Shown here: piece after piece, positions 1 to 8,684 of the stretch
Numbering within the stretch: the first letter of the stretch is position 1
How the letters are laid out: each line of letters starts with the position of its first letter
Assembly (NCBI RefSeq): GCF_014653785.1
Contig: NZ_BNAS01000002.1
Coordinates: 58,756 to 122,755 of the forward strand
Length of the DNA stretch: 64,000 bases
Source of the DNA: Promicromonospora soli
GTDB taxonomy: Bacteria; Actinomycetota; Actinomycetes; Actinomycetales; Cellulomonadaceae
Reading direction: 5' to 3'
Notes under the pieces: model-generated
Database searches by the model: none
What the model was told of the DNA's origin: nothing
Seen by the model: the letters and a program-made list of their open reading frames with translations, nothing else
Position numbers and translations under genes: made by a program

Positions 1-29
1 TCGATCAACGGGTTCGGCGGACTACTGGA

Positions 30-1207
<1,178 letters not shown>

Positions 1208-1211
<4 letters not shown>

Positions 1212-2767
1212 GACTGGTTCTCCTGCGTCATGAGTGCCATGAGTCCTTCCTGAGTGGCGGAGTCAACGGAGACCTCGCCAGTGATGCGGCCGAAGGCCAG
1301 CGTGTAGATGCGGTCACAGATGCCGAGGAGCTCGGGGAGCTCCGAGGAGATGACCAGCACGGCCTTCCCTTCGGCAACCAGCTTGTTGATGATGGTGTAG
1401 ATCTCGTACTTCGCACCGACGTCGATGCCGCGGGTCGGCTCGTCGAGGATGAGCACCTCAGGCTTGGTGTTCAGCCACTTCGACAGCACCACCTTCTGCT
1501 GGTTGCCGCCGGACAGCTTGTTGACCTCCACCAGCACGCTAGGGGTGCGGATGTTCATCGACTCGCGGTACTCGCCCGCGACCTTGAGCTCCTCGTGCTC
1601 GTTGACCCAGCCGTTCTTGGCCAGCTTGCCGAGGCTGGCCGCAGAGATGTTGCGGCGGACGTCCTCGATGAGGTTGAGGCCGTAGTGCTTGCGGTCCTCG
1701 GAGACGTACGCGATGCCGGACCGGATCGCGTCCGGCACCGACTTCGGGTCGATCTCCTTGCCGTGCACGTACGCCTTGCCGGAGATGTCGCGGCCGTACG
1801 AGCGGCCGAAGAGGGACATCGCGAGCTCGGTGCGCCCGGCGCCCATGAGACCGGCGATGCCGACGACCTCGCCCGCGCGCACGGTCAGGTTCGCCTTGTC
1901 GACGATGACCCGCCCCTGCTGGGTCGGGTGGTACACGGTCCAGTCCTCCACGCGGAGCACCTCCTCGCCCGGGTGCGAATCGCGCTCGGGGTAGCGGTGC
2001 TCCAGGTCGCGGCCGACCATGCCGCGGATGATCCGGTCCTGCAGGTCCCCCTCCGGGGCCCCGGGGCCGTTCATCTCGATCGTCTCGATGGACTGCCCGT
2101 CGCGGATGATCGTGGTGCGGTCCGCGATCTCGGCGATCTCGCCCAGCTTGTGGGAGATCATGATCGAGGTGATCCCCTGCGCCTGGAACTGCCGGAGCAG
2201 GTCGAGCAGGTGCTCGGAGTCGTTGTCGTTGAGGGCCGCGGTCGGCTCGTCGAGGATGAGCAGGCTCACATCCTTCGAGATCGCCTTGGCGATCTCGATG
2301 AGCTGCTGCTTGCCGACGCCGAGCACGGAGACCGGTACGGTCGGCTCCTCCTTCAGGCCGACGCGCTCCAGCAGCTGGGCCGCCTCCTGGTTGGTGCGGT
2401 TCCAGTCGATGGCGCCGCCGCCCCGCCGACGCTCGTTGCCGAGAAAGATGTTCTCGGCGATCGAAAGGTACGGGACCAGCGCGAGCTCCTGGTGGATGAT
2501 CACCACCCCGCGCGCCTCGGAGTCGTTGATCGACCCGAACTCGGCGTTCTCGCCGTCGAGCACGATGTCGCCCTCGTAGGTGCCGTGCGGGTACACACCC
2601 GAGAGCACCTTCATGAGGGTGGACTTACCCGCCCCGTTCTCGCCGCAGATCGCGTGGATCTCGCCGCGGCGGACGGTGAGGTTGACGTCCTGGAGCGCCT
2701 TGACCCCAGGGAAGGTCTTGGTAATGCCCCGCATCTCGAGGATGTCGGTCGGCGCCGTTTCGGCCAT
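1208..2767 (-). CDS. mmsA: Sugar ABC transporter ATP-binding protein, MmsA/GguA type
   Basis: This 519-residue double-cassette ATPase should power the monosaccharide importer. Cassette 1 has Walker [10 protein letters not shown] and Walker [13 protein letters not shown]. Cassette 2 has a degenerate Walker A (GLMGAGRTE), signature LSGGNQQKV and Walker [15 protein letters not shown]. This asymmetry is typical of the RbsA/XylG/GguA class. I place the start at the ATG at 2767 (MAETAPTD) because AAGGA lies five bases upstream; an ATG or GTG ten codons further out lacks a comparable site. The gene follows chvE after a 162-bp gap containing a strong hairpin, and it overlaps mmsB by four bases. The hairpin would lower its expression relative to the binding protein. 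Confidence 0.93.
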
Positions 2768-2854
2768 GCCAGTCCTTGTCGCGTATTGGTCGCGCACGGA
2801 GGTTCGCGCTTACTTGAAGATGATGCCCGACGCCGGAGCGTGGGGCCCGGGCGA

Positions 2855-2889
2855 GCGCCCCACCCCGGCCTGTGGCTGGGGTGGGGCGC
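2855..2889 (-). terminator. Intra-operon hairpin between chvE and mmsA
   Basis: Arms at 2855-2866 and 2878-2889 form a perfect 12-bp GC-rich stem (GCGCCCCACCCC type) with an 11-base loop. No T run follows on the minus strand. It probably acts as a partial terminator or mRNA-stabilising element that favours synthesis of the binding protein over the ATPase and permease, as is common in binding-protein operons. Confidence 0.7.
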
Positions 2890-2929
2890 CCGTACGGGCT
2901 CGGCGTCGGACCGGGCGTGCTAGGGAGGA

Positions 2930-4087
2930 TCAGCCCGCGTCCTGGCCGGAAGCGACCTCTTCCTCGGTCCAGTAGCCGGTCTCCACAAGGGCTTCGTTGA
3001 TGTTCTCCTTGTAGACGATCACCGAGTCCAGGAGGTACGACGGGACGATGATCTCGCCGTTGTCGTACGACTCGGTGTCGTTCGCCTCGGGCTCCTCACC
3101 GTTCAGGTAAGCCTGGGTGGCGATGACGGCCTGCTCGGCGAGCAGACGCGTGTCCTTGAAGATCGTGGCGTACTGCACGCCGTCGGCGATCATCTTGACC
3201 GACGCGATCTCGGCGTCCTGGCCGCTGACGACCGGCAGCGGCTTGTCGCCCTCGCCGTACCCGGCGTTCTGCAGGGCGGTGATGATGCCGCGCGACAGGC
3301 CGTCGTACGGGGACAGCACGCCGTCCAGGACCTCACCCTGGTTGTACGTCTCGGTCAGCAGGTCCTCCATGCGCTTCTGGGCGGTCTCCTGCTGCCACCG
3401 CAGCGTCGCGGCCTGCTCGATGTCCGTCTGTCCGGACGGGACGACGATCGTGCCGTCGTCGAAGTACGGCTGGAGCACATCCATCGCGCCGTCCCAGAAG
3501 AAGTGCGCGTTGTTGTCGTCCAGCGAGCCGGCGAACAGCTCGACGTTGAACGGGCCCTTGGGCGCGTCCGCGACCTCTTCGCCCTCCGGGCCGACGAGCC
3601 CCAGGCCCGCGAGGACCGACGTGGCCTGCTGCTGCCCGACCTTGAAGTTGTCGAACGACACGTAGAAGTCCACCGTGTCCGAGTCCCGGATCAGGCGGTC
3701 GTACGAGATCACCGGGATGTCGGCTGCCTGGGCGGCGTCGAGCTGCGTGCCCAGCGCCGTGCCGTCGATGGCCGCGATGATCAGGGCGTCCGCGCCGCCG
3801 GTGATCATGTTGTCAACCTGCTGCTGCTGCGTCGGGATGTCGTCGCCCGCGAACTGCAGGTCGACGTCGTACCCGGCTTCCTTGAGGCCCTTCTCGACGG
3901 CGTCGCCGTCGGCGATCCAGCGCTCCGAGGTCTGCGTAGGCATGGCGACGCCCACCATCGGGGTCTCACCCTCGTCGTTGCCTCCGCCGCCACCGGCACC
4001 GCCACCACCGCACGCGGCAAGCGACACGGCCATCGCGCCCGTTGCCAGCGCGGCCAGACCGCGTGTGGCCCACAGCTTCCTTGCCAT
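2930..4087 (-). CDS. chvE: Monosaccharide-binding lipoprotein, ChvE type
   Basis: This 385-residue periplasmic-binding-protein-like lipoprotein should capture sugar at the outer membrane face and deliver it to MmsAB. The N terminus (MARKLWATRG then a hydrophobic stretch ending SLAAC) is a lipoprotein signal with cleavage before Cys. A glycine-rich linker follows, then a type I fold with the start GVAMPTQTSERW and later SGQDAEIASVKMI, typical of ChvE/multiple-monosaccharide binding proteins. The ATG at 4087 is chosen because GAGGAG lies just upstream; ten extra codons are open further out but lack a site. It is the first gene of its operon. Its promoter region contains a class 2 operator. Arabinose is the likely ligand, but this is inferred from context. 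Confidence 0.92.
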   Translation of the reverse strand: MARKLWATRGLAALATGAMAVSLAACGGGGAGGGGGNDEGETPMVGVAMPTQTSERWIADGDAVEKGLKEAGYDVDLQFAGDDIPTQQQQVDNMITGGADALIIAAIDGTALGTQLDAAQAADIPVISYDRLIRDSDTVDFYVSFDNFKVGQQQATSVLAGLGLVGPEGEEVADAPKGPFNVELFAGSLDDNNAHFFWDGAMDVLQPYFDDGTIVVPSGQTDIEQAATLRWQQETAQKRMEDLLTETYNQGEVLDGVLSPYDGLSRGIITALQNAGYGEGDKPLPVVSGQDAEIASVKMIADGVQYATIFKDTRLLAEQAVIATQAYLNGEEPEANDTESYDNGEIIVPSYLLDSVIVYKENINEALVETGYWTEEEVASGQDAG

Positions 4088-4143
4088 GACTTCTCCTCTT
4101 CGAGTTTCTCCGGGCACTTCTCTGCGACCCGGCCGACTACCGA

Positions 4144-4172
4144 TTGTTAACGCTCACACGAGCGTTGGTCAA
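4144..4172 (-). promoter_or_regulatory. Candidate chvE promoter with LacI-type operator in the spacer
   Basis: On the minus strand TTGACC and TAACAA are separated by 17 bases, a good -35/-10 pair (4167-4172 and 4144-4149). The operator TGTTAACGCTCACA (4145-4158, written on the plus strand) covers the -10 and part of the spacer. A perfect 7-4-7 inverted repeat, AACGCTC/GAGCGTT, spans 4149-4166. A bound repressor would block RNA polymerase. The same operator sequence recurs upstream of ytfQ and araB. Confidence 0.65.
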
Positions 4173-4181
4173 AATCGTGTC

Positions 4182-4834
4182 GGGTGAACTCCGCCACGAT
4201 TGATCGGTGACGCTATCACCGTAGTCGCGGTTGAGGAAAAGTAACGACAGGATCTCGGATGGTTACGGCATCGATACCGTCCGGGTCGTGTCAAGGAAGC
4301 CTTGATCCTGGATCCCCCCGGCACACGCCTCCCCGCAGGCCTCCCCGGCGACAGCCCGCCCTGCGAGCACCGCTCGAGGGCAGCAACGCCCCGACCAGCG
4401 GAACTACACAGAGGTAAGGTGCGGTGCCCGATCCGCGCACCGGACCTTGCTCGGCTCCGCGCCGTGGTGGAAAGGGCTTACCAACGCGGCTGCTCAGCCC
4501 GTTACCGGCGACTCTCCAGAGCCCGCAGCACGGCCAGGATCAGGGAAAAGTGTTTCACGTGGCGAGACGTGACACGCGGCACAGTCACGATCTCGGACCG
4601 CAAAAGCGGCAGAACCACCTGAGAAGAACCGGCGGATCTCACCCGCCCCAGCCATGGCGGACGGGGCCGTCGCGTCAACGCCCTAGCGAGATCGTGTCGC
4701 TCCGCGGGTTCGCGCGGATTCTCTTCACCGTTGTAAAAGGCCGGATGGCTTTTGTTGCGAGTACTCGTCGACCTGACAAAAGGGTTCAACGTCGATGATG
4801 GGTAATACGATAGGCAATCCGTTTTAGATGCCAA
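4182..4834. other. Long gap with no recognisable gene
   Basis: About 650 bases between the chvE promoter and the lacI stop codon hold no ORF with coding character. A minus-strand open frame at 4502-4834 is rich in Arg and Ser, lacks a ribosome-binding site and resembles no family I know. An inverted repeat TCACGT-6-ACGTGA lies at 4555-4572. The last 80 bases are AT-richer than the surroundings. The stretch could be long 5' leader, decayed coding DNA or an undetected RNA. Confidence 0.4.
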
Positions 4835-5950
4835 TTACGTAACATTCTGCCGATCACGCGCGGGCGGCCACGCGGACGCCACCACCTCGGTCCCGCCCTC
4901 CTGGACAGCGACCACCCGCTCACGCTCGCCCGGGGCGACGTCGCCCGTCGACTCCCGGCCGATGATCCGCGAGTCGGGCACCACCCTCCGGAACGGCGCC
5001 TGGTCGTCGCCGGCCGCGCCGATGCGCTCCACCATCAGGTCCACGGCGGTGCGCGCGATCTGGTCCCGGCCCGGGTCCACGGAGGACAGGGCGGGGACCG
5101 AGTACTTAGCGTCGTCGACGTCGTCGAACCCGATGAGAGCGACCTCCCGCGGGACGTCGATCCGGTGCGCGTGCAGGGCGTGGAGCGCACCCAGCGCCAG
5201 CGCGTCGTTGAGCGCGAAGACGGCGTCGACCTCCACCCCGTCGTCGAGCATGCGGCTCATCGCCTCGGCGCCCGTGGACCGGTGCCAGAGGCCCGCCTCG
5301 CCGATCAGGGCGGGGTCGTGAGGCAGCCCGGCCTCCGCCAGACCCTCCAGGTAGCCGGTCGTGCGGAGCGCCGCCGACCCGACCTGCTCGCCCGCGTGCG
5401 CCCCGATCAGGGCGATCCGACGGCGGCCGAGCGAAGCCAGGTGCAGCGTCGCCGCCTTGGCCGCGGCCACGTTGTTCATCGTCACGTGGTCGGCGGGCGC
5501 CCCGAACACGCGCTCGCCGAGGATCACCAGCGGGTACTCCACGGTGAACAGGCCGAGGTCGTCGGGCCCAAGGGCCAGCGGCGAGAAGATCAGCCCATCG
5601 GTGAGGTGCCGGCGCCGGCCGGAGAGCACCTCGGTCTCCCGCTCGCGGCTGGCGCTGGTCTGCTCGATGAGCACGGTCCACCCGGCGTCGTCGGCGGCGG
5701 AGATGACGGCGTCGGCCAGCTCCGCGAAGTACGGGAGCGAGAGCTCCGGCACCGCGAGCGTGATCAGGCCGGTGCGGCGCGTGCGGAGGTTCCGGGCGGA
5801 CATGTTGACGCGATAGCCCAGGTCGTCGATCGCCGACTCGACCCGCTGCCGGGTCTCCGCTCGGATGTACGGGTAGCCGTTCACCACGTTCGACACGGTC
5901 TTGATGGACACACCAGCGCGCTGCGCCACATCGTGCATCGTCACGGCCAC
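4835..5950 (-). CDS. LacI-family transcriptional regulator (arabinan regulator paralog 1)
   Basis: This 371-residue repressor should sense a sugar and control the neighbouring hydrolase genes. Residues 5-55 form the LacI helix-turn-helix (recognition region VSIKTVSNVVN). The rest is a periplasmic-binding-like effector domain with conserved stretches DGLIFSPLALG, VFALNDALALGALHAL and VALIGFDDVDDAKYSVPALSSVD. The GTG at 5950 is preceded by GGAGG eight bases away. The gene is divergent from the GH51 gene at 6063, with a class 1 operator in the 112-bp gap. A very similar paralog lies at 27025-28110, sharing the same specificity residues in the recognition helix, so both may bind the same sites. 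Calling it an AraR-like repressor is inference. Confidence 0.9.
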   Translation of the reverse strand: MAVTMHDVAQRAGVSIKTVSNVVNGYPYIRAETRQRVESAIDDLGYRVNMSARNLRTRRTGLITLAVPELSLPYFAELADAVISAADDAGWTVLIEQTSASRERETEVLSGRRRHLTDGLIFSPLALGPDDLGLFTVEYPLVILGERVFGAPADHVTMNNVAAAKAATLHLASLGRRRIALIGAHAGEQVGSAALRTTGYLEGLAEAGLPHDPALIGEAGLWHRSTGAEAMSRMLDDGVEVDAVFALNDALALGALHALHAHRIDVPREVALIGFDDVDDAKYSVPALSSVDPGRDQIARTAVDLMVERIGAAGDDQAPFRRVVPDSRIIGRESTGDVAPGERERVVAVQEGGTEVVASAWPPARDRQNVT

Positions 5951-6025
5951 GCTGCCAGCCTCCGGTTCCGAGTTTTCCCACAGAGTAGAGGACGGCGTCG
6001 CTCCCGCGTCGTCGATCGGATAGTG

Positions 6026-6037
6026 TGCAACGTTGTA
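6026..6037. promoter_or_regulatory. Class 1 operator upstream of GH51 gene
   Basis: TGCAACGTTGTA is a near-palindrome centred on CG, 25 bases before the arabinofuranosidase start. It belongs to the TACATCGNTGTA family seen at five other places in the locus. It lies between the divergent lacI and GH51 genes and could regulate both. Confidence 0.6.
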
Positions 6038-6062
6038 GAGCCCGACCCATCAGCGAGGAACA

Positions 6063-7598
6063 ATGCAGACCTCCCCCGCCCGCGTCCTGTTGCACCCCGA
6101 CTTCACCGTCGGCACCGTCGACCGCCGCCTGTTCGGCTCCTTCGTGGAGCACCTGGGCCGCGCGGTCTACACGGGCATCCACGAACCCGGCCATCCGACG
6201 GCGGACGGCCACGGCTTTCGCCGCGACGTCGCCGACCTGACCCGCGAGCTCGGCGTCACGACGGTCCGGTACCCGGGCGGCAACTTCGTGTCGAACTACC
6301 GGTGGGAGGACGCCGTCGGGCCCGTGGAGCAGCGCAAGCCGTTCCTCGATCTCGCCTGGCGCACCGTTGAGCCCAACGTCGTGGGGACCGACGAGTTCCT
6401 GCAGTGGGCCGAGCGCGAGGGCATCCAGCCGATGATGGCGGTCAACCTCGGCACCCGCGGCGTCGAGGAGGCCGTGGCCCTGCTCGAGTACTGCAACGGC
6501 GAGGCCGGCACCCGCTGGGCCGACCTGCGCATCGCGAACGGCCGCGAGAAGCCGTACGACGTCAAGCTCTGGTGCCTGGGCAACGAGATGGACGGCCCGT
6601 GGCAGGTCGGCCGCAAGGACGCGCACGAGTACGGCAAGCTCGCCCGCAACGCCGGGCGCGCGATGAAGCAGGTGGACCCGTCGATCGAGCTGGTGGCGTG
6701 CGGATCGTCGTCCATGGAGATGCCGACGTTCGGCGAGTGGGAGCGCACCGTCCTGGAGTACACGTACGACCTCGTGGACCACATCTCGATGCACGCCTAC
6801 TACCACGAGGTGGACGGCGACCGCGCGTCGTTCCTCGGGTCGGGCACGGCGATGGACCGGTTCATCGAACGGGTGGCGGCGTCGGCCGACGCCGTGGGCG
6901 CGCAGAGCCGCTCCGACAAGCGCATCACCATCTCGTTCGACGAGTGGAACGTCTGGTACCAGAGCCGCTTCCCGGGCGAGGACAACCTGCCGATCCAGAA
7001 GGACGCGCCGCGCATCATCGAGGACGTCTACTCGGGGCTCGACGCCGTGGTGGTTGGCGACCTCCTGGTCACCCTGCTGAACCACGCCGACCGCGTGCCG
7101 GTCGCCTGCCTCGCCCAGCTCGTCAACGTGATCGCGCCGATCATGACCGAGCCCGGCGGCGAGGCCTGGCGCCAGCCCACGTTCCACCCCTTCGCGACGA
7201 CGGCACGGCTCGCCCAGGGCGACGCGCTCGACCTGCGCGTGTCCGCGCCGACCATCACGACCAAGGCCCACGGCGAGGTGCCTGCAGTGACGGCGGCGGC
7301 CACGCTGGCGGACGGCGCCGTGGCCCTGTTCCTGACGAACCGCTCCGCGGAGCCGGTCGAGGTCGAGGTGGCGCACCTGGGTGCGGCGCTCGAGATCGCC
7401 GAGGGCTGGTCCATGACCGCTGACCACGAGCCCGCCGTCGTCGGGCCCGAGCACGCCGAGAAGGTGACCGCCGAGCACTGGGGCGAGTTCGACGTCGCCG
7501 GGCGCGTGGCCGGCGACGCTGGTGCGTCGAGCACGACGGTGACGCTGCCGCCGGAGTCCTGGACCGCCCTGTCGGGAACCCTCACCTCGCCGAAGTAA
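6063..7598 (+). CDS. abfA: Intracellular alpha-L-arabinofuranosidase, GH51
   Basis: This 511-residue cytoplasmic enzyme removes terminal alpha-L-arabinofuranosyl residues from imported arabino-oligosaccharides. It has no signal peptide. It shows a TIM barrel followed by a C-terminal beta-sandwich, as usual for GH51. The acid/base Glu175 lies in LWCLGNEMDGPWQ and the nucleophile Glu294 in SFDEWNVWY; these numbers equal those of the well-studied Geobacillus AbfA. GAGGA sits three bases before the ATG. The gene is divergent from a LacI regulator, with a class 1 operator 25 bases upstream. A second GH51 of the same type lies at 19983-21494. At the 3' end it runs directly into an intergenic repeat element. 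Confidence 0.96.
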   Translation: MQTSPARVLLHPDFTVGTVDRRLFGSFVEHLGRAVYTGIHEPGHPTADGHGFRRDVADLTRELGVTTVRYPGGNFVSNYRWEDAVGPVEQRKPFLDLAWRTVEPNVVGTDEFLQWAEREGIQPMMAVNLGTRGVEEAVALLEYCNGEAGTRWADLRIANGREKPYDVKLWCLGNEMDGPWQVGRKDAHEYGKLARNAGRAMKQVDPSIELVACGSSSMEMPTFGEWERTVLEYTYDLVDHISMHAYYHEVDGDRASFLGSGTAMDRFIERVAASADAVGAQSRSDKRITISFDEWNVWYQSRFPGEDNLPIQKDAPRIIEDVYSGLDAVVVGDLLVTLLNHADRVPVACLAQLVNVIAPIMTEPGGEAWRQPTFHPFATTARLAQGDALDLRVSAPTITTKAHGEVPAVTAAATLADGAVALFLTNRSAEPVEVEVAHLGAALEIAEGWSMTADHEPAVVGPEHAEKVTAEHWGEFDVAGRVAGDAGASSTTVTLPPESWTALSGTLTSPK

Positions 7599-7601
7599 AA
7601 C

Positions 7602-7755
7602 TCTGGCGAGATAGAACTGTGGCGAGATAGAAGCCCAGCTGGGCTGGGGTATCTATCTCGCCACAGTTCTACTTCGCTGCAGTTCTATCTCGCTGCAGTT
7701 CTATCTCGCTGCAGTTCTATCTCGCTGCAGTTCTATCTCGCTGCAGTTCTAATCC
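7602..7755. repeat. Modular 16-bp palindromic intergenic repeat, copy A
   Basis: Two units of the form GAGATAGAACTGTGGC (7608-7623 and 7624-7639) face six tandem units of the complementary form GCTGCAGTTCTATCTC (7660-7755, the first and last degenerate). The inner inverted repeat forms a hairpin. The element lies in the 175-bp gap between convergent genes and overlaps neither. It may act as a bidirectional terminator. A related element with the same unit fills 30780-30950. Confidence 0.8.
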
Positions 7756-7773
7756 GCCCTACTTCGGCACGGG

Positions 7774-8553
7774 TCAGGTCTTGCTGTCGAAACCGAAGCC
7801 GCCGTCCGCCTCGGCGGCGCGCCAGAAGTCGCGCAGCATCTCCTCCGGGGTGTGGAGATTGTGCCGGCTCGCCACCGGCTCCGCGTCGCCCGAGATGGCC
7901 TTGACCTCGTCGTGGATGCGTTCCATCGAGGTGTCGAGCGACCAGGCGACGTCCGCCGCGAGCTTGAGCGAGTCCGTGAGGTGCCGGGGCACGTCGCCGT
8001 CGTACTTGTAGTAGATCTTGTGCTCGAGGCTGGCCCAGAAGTCCATGGCGATCGTGCGCAGCTGGATCTCGACGATGACGTTCTCGACCCGGTCGGACAG
8101 GAACACCGGGATCTGCACGATGAGGTGCAGCGACTTGTACCCGGTCCCCTTCGGGTGCTTGATGTAGTCCCGCTCCTCCAGGAGCGTCATGTCCGACTGC
8201 TTCAGGATCATGTCGCGGACCAGGTAGATGTCGTTGACGAAGCTGCAGGTGATCCGCACCCCGGCGATGTCGAACATCTGCGCCCGGACGCCCTCCGGCG
8301 TCAGCGGGATGCCCTTGCGCCGGCACTTGGCGACTATCGACTCGAACGACTTGAGCCGCGACCCCACGTGCTCCACGGGGTTGTAGTTCTGCATGTGCCG
8401 GAACTCGTCCCGCAGGATCGAGACCTTGGTCATGACCTCGTCGATCCCGAACTTGTAGGTCAGCACCAGCCGGCGCAGCTCGACCACCAGTGTTCGGAGC
8501 TCGGCAGGATCGGGTATCGGGTGTTCCCGGACGTCCTCGGGGAGCTTGCTCAC
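7774..8553 (-). CDS. Small alarmone synthetase (RelA/SpoT synthetase domain)
   Basis: This 259-residue protein should transfer pyrophosphate from ATP to GDP or GTP to make (p)ppGpp. It carries only the synthetase domain: RLKSFESIVAKCRRKGIP near residues 60-80, the FDIAGVRI motif, then HPKGTGYKSLHLIV and EIQLRTIAMDFWASLEHKIYYK, all diagnostic of RelA_SpoT synthetases of the YjbM/YwaC type. No HD hydrolase, TGS or ACT domain is present. The GTG at 8553 with GGTGG upstream is preferred; the frame stays open through a hairpin repeat to 8685, which is unlikely to be coding. It has no obvious link to arabinose use and may simply sit within the locus. Confidence 0.88.
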   Translation of the reverse strand: MSKLPEDVREHPIPDPAELRTLVVELRRLVLTYKFGIDEVMTKVSILRDEFRHMQNYNPVEHVGSRLKSFESIVAKCRRKGIPLTPEGVRAQMFDIAGVRITCSFVNDIYLVRDMILKQSDMTLLEERDYIKHPKGTGYKSLHLIVQIPVFLSDRVENVIVEIQLRTIAMDFWASLEHKIYYKYDGDVPRHLTDSLKLAADVAWSLDTSMERIHDEVKAISGDAEPVASRHNLHTPEEMLRDFWRAAEADGGFGFDSKT

Positions 8554-8597
8554 AGGACCACCGTACGGGTACGCGGCGGTGCTGGGGGCTGAAAAGG

Positions 8598-8651
8598 CCC
8601 CGCTGGTCGAGCTTGTCGGGACCTGGGTCTCGACAAGCTCGACCAGCGGGG
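8598..8651. repeat. Perfect hairpin repeat with CTGGTCGAGCTTGTCG arms
   Basis: Arms at 8598-8618 and 8631-8651 are perfectly complementary over 21 bases around a 12-base loop. The core CGACAAGCTCGACCAG resembles short palindromic repeats that are abundant in many actinobacterial genomes. It separates the GH43-GH51 gene from the alarmone synthetase and may terminate transcription from the former. A degenerate relative lies at 52344-52383. Confidence 0.7.
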
Positions 8652-8684
8652 GACAAGCCCGACAGCGGGGCCCGCCACTGGCCA

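Noticed and set aside
4502-4834. Minus-strand open frame of 110 codons
   Set aside because: Composition is Arg/Ser-rich, there is no ribosome site or family similarity, and it lies in a regulatory gap.
7660-7755. Possible CRISPR array (six 16-bp repeats)
   Set aside because: The repeats are directly adjacent without spacers, have inverted copies nearby, and no cas genes are present.
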